A stretch of 18,539 nt of DNA, from assembly GCA_963575675.1 (NCBI GenBank), contig CAUYUA010000253.1:1-18539 (forward strand). The letters run 5' to 3'. The translations under genes and the position numbers were made by a program. Source of the DNA: CAUYUA01 sp963575675 (GTDB taxonomy: Bacteria; Pseudomonadota; Alphaproteobacteria; Azospirillales; Azospirillaceae). Shown here piece by piece: positions 6,180 through 14,076 of this stretch. The notes under the pieces are model-generated. The model saw nothing but the letters and a program-made list of their open reading frames with translations, was not told where the DNA came from and did not search any database. The stretch's first letter is position 1. Each line of letters opens with the position of its first letter.

Positions 6180-7667
6180 ATGAGCGCATCTGATTCCAAT
6201 TCATCGCCAGAACAAAAGTCGGATTCCAATGTCCGCCTTTTTTGCGACGTTGAAAAAGTCTACCCGAGAGCGGTTAAGGGGCGTTTTCGTCGATATAAGA
6301 CGGCAATGATGATTTTTCTTCTTGTCGTGTACTATATAGCGCCTTGGCTGAGATGGGATCGAGGAGATGACGCTCCGGGACAGGCGTTGTTGATCGATCT
6401 TCTTCACAGTCGTTCCTATTTCTTCGGATTGGAGTTCTGGGCTCAGCATATTTATTATTTAACGGGAGTTTTGGTCTTTGCAGCGATTCTACTCTTTCTC
6501 TTGTCGACGATCGCCGGAAGAGTCTGGTGTGGATTTATTTGTCCTCAAACGATTTTTGTCGATGTGTTCGTCTGGATCGAACGCTTGGTCGAGGGAGATC
6601 GCGCTCAGCGCATGAGCTTGGATCGGGCGCCTTGGAGTTTGAACAAACTTCGTAAAAAACTGACGGTTTACGCTTTGTGGTTTTTGGTGTCGTTTTCCGT
6701 CGCCGTGACTTTTGTCGGATATTTTCAAGATATTCCGACGTTGGTTCGTTTGATCGTCACGTTGTCGCTTTCACAAGCGTCTTTGTGGTTCGTGCTTATC
6801 TTTACGGCGTTGACCTATCTTTTCTGCGCGTATTTACGTGAGAATTTTTGCATCTACATGTGCCCGTGGCCGCGTTTTCAATGCGCCATGCAAGATGAAG
6901 AAAGCTTAATGGTGACGTATCAAGCCTTGCGTGGAGAACCGCGCTCCGCTTGGCGTAAATCGGTCGATTGGGAGGAGCGAGCCGCACAGGGATATGGCGA
7001 TTGCGTCAATTGCGGCCAGTGCAAACAAGTTTGTCCGACCGGAGTCGATATTCGCGAAGGGAGTCACATTGCATGCATCGGCTGCGGCTTGTGTATTGAT
7101 GCATGCGACAGCATGATGAGAAGAATTAAGCGTCCGGAAGGACTGATCTCGTTCGACACTCAAAACAATCAAATTGCGCGCGCCGCAGGTCAACCGCCGC
7201 GTTTGCGTTTGATTCGATCGAGGACAATAATTTATGTGATGCTGTTGTTGGCTGTCGGCGGTTTTATGTCGGCGCATTACTTGATGCGGCCGATGGTTAC
7301 GATCAGCGTTTTACGTGATCGCGCTCCGATTTTCACCACGCTGGTGAACGGAGACATTCACAATGGTTACACGCTCCACATTTCCAACATGACTCAACAA
7401 CGGCGCGTTTATGCGCTGACGGTTTCCGGAATAACCGGCGCTTTGTTGTCGTTGGCCGGGAGCAATCAGGTCGATCAGGGATCGTTGTCTTTGACGGCGG
7501 CGCCGGATTCCGTTGAAAGTTGGCGCATTACGGTTCGCGCGCCTCGAACTTCGTTACAGAGCGCCGCTTCTCCTTTGCGATTCGTTTTGCGCTCCGACTT
7601 GGACCGCGAAACCGAAATTTATCACTCCGTTTTCCGTGGTCCGGAAAAGCATGAAGCGATAAAGTAG
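6180..7667 (+). CDS. ccoG: Cytochrome c oxidase accessory protein CcoG (RdxA/FixG family)
   Basis: A 495-residue membrane-bound ferredoxin-like protein with about five membrane helices. Two 4Fe-4S motifs are complete: Cys275, 278, 281 and 285, and Cys299, 302, 305 and 309. Further conserved cysteines in or near helices occur as VWCGFICPQT and NFCIYMCPWPRFQ. The C-terminal part (about 380-490) is the Ig-like FixG_C domain. CcoG has been shown in other bacteria to be a cupric reductase that supplies Cu(I) for cbb3 oxidase assembly, presumably to CcoI. The ATG has GAGAGG 5 nt upstream. ccoH begins 11 nt after its stop. Confidence 0.96.
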   Translation: MSASDSNSSPEQKSDSNVRLFCDVEKVYPRAVKGRFRRYKTAMMIFLLVVYYIAPWLRWDRGDDAPGQALLIDLLHSRSYFFGLEFWAQHIYYLTGVLVFAAILLFLLSTIAGRVWCGFICPQTIFVDVFVWIERLVEGDRAQRMSLDRAPWSLNKLRKKLTVYALWFLVSFSVAVTFVGYFQDIPTLVRLIVTLSLSQASLWFVLIFTALTYLFCAYLRENFCIYMCPWPRFQCAMQDEESLMVTYQALRGEPRSAWRKSVDWEERAAQGYGDCVNCGQCKQVCPTGVDIREGSHIACIGCGLCIDACDSMMRRIKRPEGLISFDTQNNQIARAAGQPPRLRLIRSRTIIYVMLLLAVGGFMSAHYLMRPMVTISVLRDRAPIFTTLVNGDIHNGYTLHISNMTQQRRVYALTVSGITGALLSLAGSNQVDQGSLSLTAAPDSVESWRITVRAPRTSLQSAASPLRFVLRSDLDRETEIYHSVFRGPEKHEAIK

Positions 7668-7678
7668 GAGTCAAATCA

Positions 7679-8194
7679 ATGCGTCGATTGTCTACGATTT
7701 TTTTTCACAATCGGAATCCAAGGCAGCCGGGATGGTATATTCCTTGGTTGTTTGTTCTCGGTTTTCTTGTTGTCGTCACGGCAAACGGCTTCTTGATCCA
7801 TTTCTCTCTAAAGTCTTGGCCGGGTTTAACCACCGAGCACGCCTTTGAAGAAGGCGTAACCTATAACCGAACCTTGGCGGCGGCGCGTTCTCAAGCCGAA
7901 AGAGAGTGGCGGGTTGTCGTACAGTTCGTCGATTCCGGAAAACGGCGGGGAACGATCGAGGTGAGCTTACGGGATCGTCAAGGGAGGCCTTTGACCGGAG
8001 CTTCTGTCACCGCAACATTCATTCGACCAACAAGCCCAGGCCATGATCAAACCATAAATTTGGTGGAGCATGACGGAGGGCGGTATGATGGAGGCGTTGT
8101 CATGACTCTGCCGGGAATTTGGGATGTTCGAGTGGTTGTTGCGCATCCGGACGGAGAGTATCAAAAAATAGAACGGATAGGGATTAAGGAATGA
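7679..8194 (+). CDS. ccoH: cbb3 oxidase assembly protein CcoH (FixH family)
   Basis: A 171-residue protein with one N-terminal membrane helix (about residues 19-40, beginning GWYIPWLF) and a periplasmic beta-rich FixH domain (GTIEVSLRDRQGRPLTGASV then GGRYDGGVVMTLPGIWDV). CcoH binds the CcoNOQP complex and is required for its maturation or stability. GGAG lies 8 nt before the ATG. The stop overlaps the ccoI start as ATGA, indicating translational coupling. Confidence 0.92.
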   Translation: MRRLSTIFFHNRNPRQPGWYIPWLFVLGFLVVVTANGFLIHFSLKSWPGLTTEHAFEEGVTYNRTLAAARSQAEREWRVVVQFVDSGKRRGTIEVSLRDRQGRPLTGASVTATFIRPTSPGHDQTINLVEHDGGRYDGGVVMTLPGIWDVRVVVAHPDGEYQKIERIGIKE

Positions 8195-10572
8195 AGACGT
8201 GCGACCACTGCGGCTTGCCGGTGGCGGAAACAGCGGCGGAAAAAGAAAACAGCTTCCGAAGCGACGGAATAGAGGGAGTCTTCTGTTGTTTGGGATGTGC
8301 GACGGCCTACGCAGTGGTTCGCAGTTTGGGGTTGGTCGATTACTATGCCCGAAGGACGTTGAATTCGAACGAACCTCCGCTTCGTCCGGAAATGAATGAC
8401 GTTGCTCCGGATTACGAACTCTACATCCACCACGAAGCCGATGGAACGGACAGCCTGCACTTGATGGTTGAGGGGATACAGTGCGGAGCCTGTGTTTGGT
8501 TGATCGAAACCGTGCTTGCTCGTCAGGAAGGGGTGGTCTATGCGCGGTTGAATATGACGACGCGACGGTTGACCTTACGCTGGCGCGCCGAGGCGACAAA
8601 TTCCGGTGAATTGATCCGAAGGATTGCCCAGCTAGGGTATCGTCTGAAGCCGTTTAACCCTAAGCTTCTCAATCAAGCCGATCGGCGGCATGAGCGCGAG
8701 CTTGTGCGGGCTATGGCCGTTGCCGGGTTCGCTGCCGGAAACGTCATGCTGATGTCGGTTGCCGTTTGGGCCGGTCACGCAGAAGGCATGGGACCGGCAA
8801 CGCGAACTCTGTTGCATTGGATATCCGCCTTAATCGTTCTGCCGACTGCCGCCTATGCGGTGCGGCCGTTTTTAAAATCGGCTTGGGGCGCGCTGCGGCA
8901 TCGGCGCGCCAATATGGACGTCCCGATATCTATCGGCGTGCTGTTGACGACCACCATGAGTTTGGTCGAAACGATGAATGGAGCCGAACATGTGTACTTT
9001 GACAGCTCCATCACGCTTTTGTTTTTTCTGTTGGTCGGTCGAGTTCTTGATCAACGTGCGAGAGGACACGCGAGATCCGTCGCGGAACATCTTTTAACTT
9101 TAAAAGCTCATTCCGCCACAGTCATTGGAGCGGATGGTCAAGCGACCGTCATGCTTCCGGAACAAATAAAACCCGGAATGACGGTGCTCGTGGCGGTCGG
9201 CGACAGAGCGCCTGTTGATGGTCGGGTTCTGGAAGGAACTTCAGAACTCGATGCAAGCTTGATTACCGGGGAGACCACTCCGGCTCGCGTAAAAGTCGGC
9301 GATATTGTTTTTGCAGGCGTTTTAAACATGTCGGCGCCTGTGCGCTTGATGGCGACGGCCACGGGAGAAGCGACGCTTCTTGCTGAGATTGTTCGTTTGA
9401 TGGACGCCGCCGAGCAAGGACGAGCGCATTATGTTGTTCTCGCGGATCGAGTCGCCAAACTTTACACGCCATTTGTTCATTTGGCGGCGCTGACGACCTT
9501 TTTAGGATGGACGCTTTTGGGAGGTCTGGCGTGGCAACCGGCGCTTTTGATTGCGGTTTCCGTTCTGATCATCACATGTCCGTGCGCTTTGGCGTTGGCT
9601 GTGTCGGTCGTTCAAGTGGTTGCGAGTGGGCGTTTGTTTGATCGCGGCGTTTTGTTAAAGTCGCCCACGGCGTTGGAGCGTTTGGCTCATGTCGATTGTG
9701 TGGCGTTTGATAAAACCGGCACATTGACGTTGGGGCGTCCGTCGTTGTTGAAAAATGATGTTTCTGAAGATGATTTGATGTTTGCCGCATCGCTTGCCGG
9801 CGCCAGCCGCCATCCGCTGGCGCGAGCGTTGTGCGCTGCATCGCCGAGCGTTTCCGTCGCAAACGATGTTCGGGAAGAGATCGGAGCCGGATTGATCTTA
9901 ACAACGCAATCCGGCGACGTCCGATTAGGCAATCGTCGTTTTGTCGGCGTCGAGACGGATGAAGAATCTGATTTGTTGGAGTTGTGGCTTTCTCGCCCTC
10001 ATCGGCCTTCGATTGCGTTTCGCTTTCGCGATGAACTTCGAGATGACGCCGTGGCTGTCATCGCGCACCTCAAACAAGAGTTCTATCAGACTGTTCTTTT
10101 ATCGGGAGACCGTTTCACCACGGTGCAACGTTTGGCGGATCGTCTTGCCATTGACGATCGAAAGGCCGACTTATCGCCGCCGGAGAAAGTTAAAGAGTTG
10201 AACGATCTTGCCGCCAGAGGGAAACGTGTTTTGATGGTCGGCGATGGTTTGAATGACGCTCCGGCGCTTGTCGCGGCTTATGTGTCGATGTCGCCGTCTT
10301 CCGCCGTCGATATCAGCCAGACATCCGCCGATATTGTTTTCCGTGGCTCACGTTTAGCTCCTGTGGCGGATGTTTTGGCGGTCGCGCGGCAAGCCGATAG
10401 ATTGGTGAAGCAAAACATCGTTCTTTCTTTACTTTATAATATCGTGATGGTGCCTTTGGCCGTTGCTGGGTGGATCACTCCTTTTATTGCGGCGGTTGCG
10501 ATGTCAACTTCGTCTTTTTGTGTCGTTTTTAATTCTTTGCGCATTAAAACCGGGAGCGCAGCGTATGACTGA
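8191..10572 (+). CDS. ccoI: Copper-exporting P1B-type ATPase CcoI (FixI family) for cbb3 oxidase
   Basis: A 793-residue P1B-ATPase. The N-terminus carries an extra cysteine-rich metal-binding domain (CDHCGLP at residues 4-7, then CCLGC), typical of CcoI/FixI, followed by a heavy-metal-associated domain with Cys98-Gly-Ala-Cys101. The membrane metal site is Cys463-Pro-Cys465, and catalytic motifs are present: TGE in LITGETTPARVKVGD, phosphorylated Asp507 in DKTGT, SRHPLA and GDGLNDAPAL. It belongs to the slow-flux exporters that load copper for the oxidase rather than detoxify the cytosol. It overlaps ccoH by 4 nt and ccoS by 8 nt, so the three genes are very likely translated together. Confidence 0.97.
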   Translation: MKTCDHCGLPVAETAAEKENSFRSDGIEGVFCCLGCATAYAVVRSLGLVDYYARRTLNSNEPPLRPEMNDVAPDYELYIHHEADGTDSLHLMVEGIQCGACVWLIETVLARQEGVVYARLNMTTRRLTLRWRAEATNSGELIRRIAQLGYRLKPFNPKLLNQADRRHERELVRAMAVAGFAAGNVMLMSVAVWAGHAEGMGPATRTLLHWISALIVLPTAAYAVRPFLKSAWGALRHRRANMDVPISIGVLLTTTMSLVETMNGAEHVYFDSSITLLFFLLVGRVLDQRARGHARSVAEHLLTLKAHSATVIGADGQATVMLPEQIKPGMTVLVAVGDRAPVDGRVLEGTSELDASLITGETTPARVKVGDIVFAGVLNMSAPVRLMATATGEATLLAEIVRLMDAAEQGRAHYVVLADRVAKLYTPFVHLAALTTFLGWTLLGGLAWQPALLIAVSVLIITCPCALALAVSVVQVVASGRLFDRGVLLKSPTALERLAHVDCVAFDKTGTLTLGRPSLLKNDVSEDDLMFAASLAGASRHPLARALCAASPSVSVANDVREEIGAGLILTTQSGDVRLGNRRFVGVETDEESDLLELWLSRPHRPSIAFRFRDELRDDAVAVIAHLKQEFYQTVLLSGDRFTTVQRLADRLAIDDRKADLSPPEKVKELNDLAARGKRVLMVGDGLNDAPALVAAYVSMSPSSAVDISQTSADIVFRGSRLAPVADVLAVARQADRLVKQNIVLSLLYNIVMVPLAVAGWITPFIAAVAMSTSSFCVVFNSLRIKTGSAAYD

Positions 10573-10756
10573 AATGATCTACTTGATCGCTGTTGCCTTG
10601 CTGCTGGGTTTGGTCGGATTGATTGCTTTTATGTGGGCGTTAAGAAATGGTCAATTTAACGATCTTGACGGCGCGGCTTGTCGAATCTTGTATGACGAGG
10701 AAGAAACAGGGCAGATTGAGTCTCATAATTCTGGGAGCAATCAGAAGCAAGGTTAA
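10565..10756 (+). CDS. ccoS: cbb3-type cytochrome oxidase maturation protein CcoS
   Basis: A 63-residue protein with one N-terminal membrane helix (about residues 4-24) and the family signature FNDLDGAACRILYDEE after it, then a polar tail. CcoS is needed for insertion of haem and copper cofactors into CcoN in Rhodobacter-type systems. The ATG lies 5 nt before the ccoI stop, giving an 8-nt overlap. The longer frame upstream is inside ccoI and is not real. It closes the cco cluster. Confidence 0.92.
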   Translation: MTEMIYLIAVALLLGLVGLIAFMWALRNGQFNDLDGAACRILYDEEETGQIESHNSGSNQKQG

Positions 10757-10925
10757 GAATTTTGCTGATTTTTGGCGCATGGTCTCCTGAGCTTCTGGGA
10801 GTTATATCCATCATATCGACGACACATATGCTTTGTTTGATCAAAAATTTGAAGGAATCTGGCGGCTTCATCGGATTAAAACAGCCCACGGGCCTTTGAT
10901 TGTCACAGTCTCCAAGTCATGGTTT

Positions 10926-10969
10926 CCAAAGGCCTCCCGGCCTTTGGCGGGTCCAGGGCGGAGCCCTGG
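10926..10969. repeat. REP-like double palindrome
   Basis: Two adjacent hairpins: CCAAAGGCC-TCCC-GGCCTTTGG (10926-10947) and CCAGGGC-GGA-GCCCTGG (10953-10969). GGTCCAGGGCGGAGCCCTGG-type cores are a familiar intergenic repeat in many alphaproteobacteria (established pattern, recalled without a search). It lies 170 nt after ccoS and could act as an mRNA 3' stabiliser or transcript end. Confidence 0.65.
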
Positions 10970-11075
10970 CCTTTCCTTGTCTTATCTTATCTTGTCTCAT
11001 CTTGGCCTCATCTCATCTATCTCATCTATCTCATCTCATTCCATCTTTTCCCCTTATGTCTTCTCTTCGCCCCTT
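10970..11075 (+). repeat. Pyrimidine-rich tract with 9-nt tandem repeats, possible Rho site
   Basis: The plus strand is almost all C and T with few G. It includes CTCATCTAT at 11012-11020 and 11021-11029, followed by the variant CTCATCTCA (11030-11038), and related TCTTA/TCTCA words before it. C-rich, G-poor untranslated RNA after the last operon gene fits a Rho loading site. This is inferred from composition only. Confidence 0.5.
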
Positions 11076-11288
11076 ATCTTTGTTCCTGCATTTTTTCGGG
11101 TTTTCGAGTGAGCGGAGTATATATAAAAATTAGGAAAAATCGGATTCGGCGACAAGCTTCCAAGCATTCTGAAAAAAACAAACTGACAAGAAAAATTTGC
11201 GTTATAAAGACGCCACGCGAAACACTCCGCGCATGGAACTCTCAATCCAACCTTTTGCACCCGTCTTTATTTTAGGGAAAACCGAATC

Positions 11289-11693
11289 ATGATCGGTCGT
11301 TTGAATCACGTCGCCCTTGTTGCACCCGATCTGGCCAAAGCGTCGGCGCTGTATCGCGACACGCTGGGCGCCAAGGTCTCTGATCCCGTAGATGTTACGG
11401 CCCACGGCGTCACGGTTGTGTTCGTCGAGCTGCCCAACACCAAAATCGAACTGCTTCATCCACTCAGCGAAAGCTCTCCGATCGCCGGCTTTTTAAAGAA
11501 AAATCCTGAAGGCGGCATTCACCACATCTGCTATGAAGTCGCTGATATCCTTGCTGCTCGCGATGTCCTGAAAGCCGCCGGAATGCGTGTGCTTGGCGAC
11601 GGCCAGCCGAAGATCGGAGCTCACAACAAGCCGGTGTTGTTCTTACACCCCAAGGATTGTGTCGGCGCTTTGGTCGAGCTGGAGCAAGCGTGA
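11289..11693 (+). CDS. mce: Methylmalonyl-CoA epimerase
   Basis: A 134-residue glyoxalase/VOC-superfamily protein of normal length. It interconverts (2S)- and (2R)-methylmalonyl-CoA in propionyl-CoA breakdown, between propionyl-CoA carboxylase and methylmalonyl-CoA mutase. Visible metal-site elements of the paired beta-alpha-beta-beta-beta modules are His7 in LNHVALV, the His78-His79 pair in GGIHHICYEV, and the C-terminal GALVELEQ glutamate. The family core phrases (KIELLHP, GIHHICYEV, LFLHPKDCVGALVELE) are typical. The ATG has AGGGAAA about 9 nt upstream. Its TGA overlaps the GTG of the glycosylase gene downstream, so the two unrelated functions are probably cotranscribed. Confidence 0.94.
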   Translation: MIGRLNHVALVAPDLAKASALYRDTLGAKVSDPVDVTAHGVTVVFVELPNTKIELLHPLSESSPIAGFLKKNPEGGIHHICYEVADILAARDVLKAAGMRVLGDGQPKIGAHNKPVLFLHPKDCVGALVELEQA

Positions 11694-12463
11694 AGCCAAA
11701 CGGAGAAAAAGAAGCCGATTCCAACGCCGAAGTCGTTGAATCCGGCGCAAAGACGGGAATTTCCAAAGCTGAAACGCTTTCGGGATATTGCGTGCTTGCG
11801 CCGGAACATCCTTGGCACGGCCCATATCACGATCTGGAATACGGCTTCCCAACCTCCGATGATCGTGTATTGTTCGAACGCCTCACGTTGGAAATTGCGC
11901 AGGCCGGCTTGTCTTGGCTGACGGTTCTGAAAAAGCGCGCGGCGTTTCGTGCGGCGTTCGACCAATTCGCCATAGATCGCGTGGCGGCCTATGGCGAGGA
12001 CGAACGGCAACGACTTTTGGCGGACCCTGGAATTATCCGCAACAGATTAAAGATCGACGCCATAATCGAGAACGCTCGACGTCTGCAAATCATCCGATCT
12101 GAGAGCGGCTCCTTTGCACAGTGGTTGACCGACGCACAGTGGTTGGCCGAGGGGCAGTGGTTGACTGAAGGGCAACATACGCCTCACAAACAACGAATCG
12201 ACCGACGAGTCGGCAATTCGGGCGTAGGATCACGCCGACTCCGCGAACGATCTGAATGGGTGACGTTGTTTCGACGCCACTTTCGATTCGTTGGTGGAGA
12301 AATCGTCGGTGAGTTCCTGATGAGCGTCGGATTGCTTCCCGGCGCACATTGCTCTCAATGCCCTGTATTCGAACGAATCAAAGCCGCATCTCCTCCTTGG
12401 CTTGCCGCGCAGCGGCATCGAGAGGCTGTCTGCGCTGTTGATCAAGACGCCCAAACAAAATAA
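11690..12463 (+). CDS. tag: DNA-3-methyladenine glycosylase I, divergent, with repeat insertion
   Basis: A 257-residue protein, long compared with roughly 190 residues for E. coli Tag. It would excise 3-methyladenine from alkylated DNA. Conserved features compared with E. coli: Cys34 (SGYC) and His47 (PYHDLEYG) at the N-terminal half of the zinc site, His220-x3-Cys224 (GAHCSQC) at the other, the catalytic Glu68 in TLEIAQAGLSWLTVLKK, and a helix-hairpin-helix-like GIIRNRLKIDAIIENA. The extra length is a roughly 32-residue polar N-terminal extension, three QWL hexapeptide repeats (144-161) and a following Arg-rich stretch of about 30 residues. The region around the usual TLSKxLKKRGFKFVG is diverged (TLFRRHFRFVG). 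The start is GTG, in a GTGA overlap with mce, with GGAG 5 nt upstream. It may be active, or altered in the insert region. Confidence 0.85.
   Translation: MKPNGEKEADSNAEVVESGAKTGISKAETLSGYCVLAPEHPWHGPYHDLEYGFPTSDDRVLFERLTLEIAQAGLSWLTVLKKRAAFRAAFDQFAIDRVAAYGEDERQRLLADPGIIRNRLKIDAIIENARRLQIIRSESGSFAQWLTDAQWLAEGQWLTEGQHTPHKQRIDRRVGNSGVGSRRLRERSEWVTLFRRHFRFVGGEIVGEFLMSVGLLPGAHCSQCPVFERIKAASPPWLAAQRHREAVCAVDQDAQTK
12119..12172 (+). repeat. Three 18-nt in-frame tandem repeats inside the glycosylase gene
   Basis: Units at 12119-12136, 12137-12154 and 12155-12172 start CAGTGGTTG and encode QWLTDA, QWLAEG and QWLTEG. The units differ at a few positions, so the expansion is not brand new. The reading frame is kept. 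Confidence 0.9.
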
Positions 12464-13014
12464 ACCCAAATCCGAGCCATCGAAAATATTGCAAAGCAAT
12501 GAAAACCGCTTCAAAATCTCGCCCGTAAAGCGATCCCCGACAGCGTTGCCTCTTACAGGTTGGCGCGTGAGGTTTCCGGAGCAAGGAGGGGACGTTGCCT
12601 AACGGGCTCTAGAGCTGAAGGTTTCGTTCAGAGCACAGGAAACCATGACTTAGCGTTCGTGAAAACTTGAAGCGGAGAATATTTTGATCGTTCGAAGGTG
12701 GATACTCGTTGCGCCAATTGAAACGAAGCAATTATAGTGACCCGTTTTTAGGCGCAAAGCGTGTTGTTTGTTTTATCGTGCATAAATTTTCTGCATTCGA
12801 CAAAAGCGAAATACATTGACAAAACGTCGAAATGCGGTGATGAAGCGCTGAAGAATTTGGATATTGGCGTTTCCTGAACGCGCTTGGCTGTGTGTACTGT
12901 TTGTGGGCAAAGCCCCGGTCGGGAAACAAGACAGTAGAGCGTCGGAGCCGTGGAAACATTGAGGTTGGTTGGGGGGGATGTGGCAATGATCTTTATGAAC
13001 GGGCGGTGGTTCGA
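12464..13014. other. 551-nt stretch without a supported gene
   Basis: I see no convincing coding sequence on either strand. It contains ATTGC-AAA-GCAAT at 12488-12500, a palindrome cluster at 12571-12644, and an AT-rich part (about 12720-12830) with TTGACA-like hexamers but no matching -10 at proper spacing. GGGC-AAA-GCCC occurs at 12905-12915. The promoter of the gene at 13015 probably lies in the second half. Confidence 0.6.
12571..12644. repeat. Nested palindrome cluster, possible degenerate small element
   Basis: Outer 7-bp inverted repeats GGTTTCC (12571-12577) and GGAAACC (12638-12644) enclose the palindrome GCTCTAGAGC (12606-12615) and a CTGAA/TTCAG hairpin. By eye it shares GGAGGGGAC and nearby words with the ccoO-ccoQ spacer (about 4970-5007). 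Confidence 0.3.
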
Positions 13015-13896
13015 ATGACAACGACCGATGACATTTCTTCAGATCCGTTCGCCTCCGTTATTTACACCGAATTATTGGAGCGAACGAAGAAGAATATGGA
13101 GCTTATGACGCCGGAAAAAAAGCCCAGCGCTCCTCTGCCGTTTGCGATGTCTCCCTATTTCCTTGAGATTTATCCCGAAGTCATTCGGCTGGCCATTTTC
13201 CCCATCGTGTTTAGCCGACGTCCCGTGCGGGCGATGCGAACCCACGTCGACTGGGCCAAAGAAGGTCGTGATCCGCTCAACGTCATTATGGACGAGCGTT
13301 CAAACGCCATTTTTGCCGCTTGGGACGCCGCTTGGGATTCTCTGTGGGATGATGTAAAGCCGGAAAAACAAACCGGCCCCGTTAAAAAAGAAGAAAAAGG
13401 CGGCTTCCTCGGCAGCCTGTTCGGACGCAAAGAAAGTAAAGCGAAGGTCGTCGATAAAACCCACGAAGAAGCGCCGCCCGTCGCCATAGAAGGGCTGTTG
13501 CCGATGCTGACGTTGCACGCCCACAAACGCGGCTATTTGCCTCTGGCCAAAGACGACGTGCGTATTCTGAAAGGCATGATTCGCGTAAAGCCCCCCAAAA
13601 TCCGCGACGCATGGAAAGAGATTACTCAGTACCACAACCAAGAATTCATGTTCCAAGGAAAAGAGGCCAGTAAGCCCGGTGTGTTTGCCGAAGCTCTTGG
13701 TCGTTGGCAAGTCAATCTTCCTGATAGAATCGGAGAATTCTTGGTTCTAAAAGCGGCTGTAGATCTTCCATGCTGCAACAAGACCTTTCTCACCAAGTAT
13801 ATTCGTGGTTTGGCCCGCAGTCAGGACGATGCAGAGCGGTCGGTCCCTTATCTCACCGCCTATTTGAAAGCAATGTCCAACACCATTCCACGCTAA
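13015..13896 (+). CDS. Soluble protein of unknown function
   Basis: A 293-residue protein I do not recognise. It has no signal peptide and no clear membrane segment. An N-terminal part (about 1-110) contains FAMSPYFLEIYPEVIRL and FSRRPVRAMRTHVDWAKEGRDPLNVI. A highly charged, Lys/Glu-rich linker with a short Gly-Phe patch (about 118-155) leads to a C-terminal part (about 160-290) with GLLPMLTLHAHKRGYLPLAKDD, and it ends in a DAERSVPYLTAYLKAM helix. Tryptophans cluster just before the linker (AAWDAAWDSLWDD). The ATG at 13015 gives a natural N-terminus, though only a weak GGTGG lies upstream; the frame is open back to 12892, but that part reads as non-coding. It stands alone between tag and ligA on the same strand, and composition suggests a real gene. 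Confidence 0.7.
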   Translation: MTTTDDISSDPFASVIYTELLERTKKNMELMTPEKKPSAPLPFAMSPYFLEIYPEVIRLAIFPIVFSRRPVRAMRTHVDWAKEGRDPLNVIMDERSNAIFAAWDAAWDSLWDDVKPEKQTGPVKKEEKGGFLGSLFGRKESKAKVVDKTHEEAPPVAIEGLLPMLTLHAHKRGYLPLAKDDVRILKGMIRVKPPKIRDAWKEITQYHNQEFMFQGKEASKPGVFAEALGRWQVNLPDRIGEFLVLKAAVDLPCCNKTFLTKYIRGLARSQDDAERSVPYLTAYLKAMSNTIPR

Positions 13897-13909
13897 AGCG
13901 CGTTCTTCG

Positions 13910-13927
13910 GGCCGCAGGTCTGCGGCC
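13910..13927 (+). terminator. G/C-rich hairpin after the unknown gene
   Basis: GGCCGCA and TGCGGCC pair around a GGTC loop (the full 8-bp arms meet across GT), 13 nt past the stop codon. No T-tract follows, so it is a possible transcript 3'-end structure rather than a standard intrinsic terminator. The rest of the 180-nt gap to ligA has only a long-range GCGAGCG/CGCTCGC pair. Confidence 0.45.
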
Positions 13928-14076
13928 ATGTCTTGAACCATTCCGGGGCGCGAGCGAATCCGACCTCTCCAAACGCAGGTTCTGATCGCTCGCCTCTTCT
14001 GCGCGCGCCTTCAAAGTGCGGTGGCTTAAGGGATGTTTGCCGTTCAAAAAATCGCTGATTATTAGGAAGAGTTCTC

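Larger units (their letters stand above)
10757..11288. other. Gene-free 3' region after the cco operon
   Basis: In this 532-nt stretch I see no credible coding sequence. It contains a double REP-like palindrome, then about 110 nt that are strongly pyrimidine-rich and poor in G, then an AT-rich segment (TATATATAAAAATT near 11118) ahead of the epimerase gene. No clear -35/-10 pair could be fixed. Confidence 0.7.

Noticed and set aside
10833..11275. Overlapping open frames in the REP/pyrimidine-rich region
   Set aside because: They translate low-complexity repeats (SSISSISSHS, LSHLSHLI) and palindromes; no start signal and no homology to known families that I can recall.
12816..12844. TTGACA followed 17 nt later by GATGAA as a sigma-70 promoter
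   Set aside because: The -35 hexamer is perfect, but the -10 hexamer is a poor match, so I do not call a promoter.
12905..12915. GGGC-AAA-GCCC as a second REP copy
   Set aside because: The 4-bp arms are too short and the flanks do not match the element at 10926-10969.
12732..13021. Minus-strand open frames upstream of the unknown gene
   Set aside because: Proteins are short, Pro/Arg/Ser-rich and without motifs; they cover a region better explained as promoter sequence.
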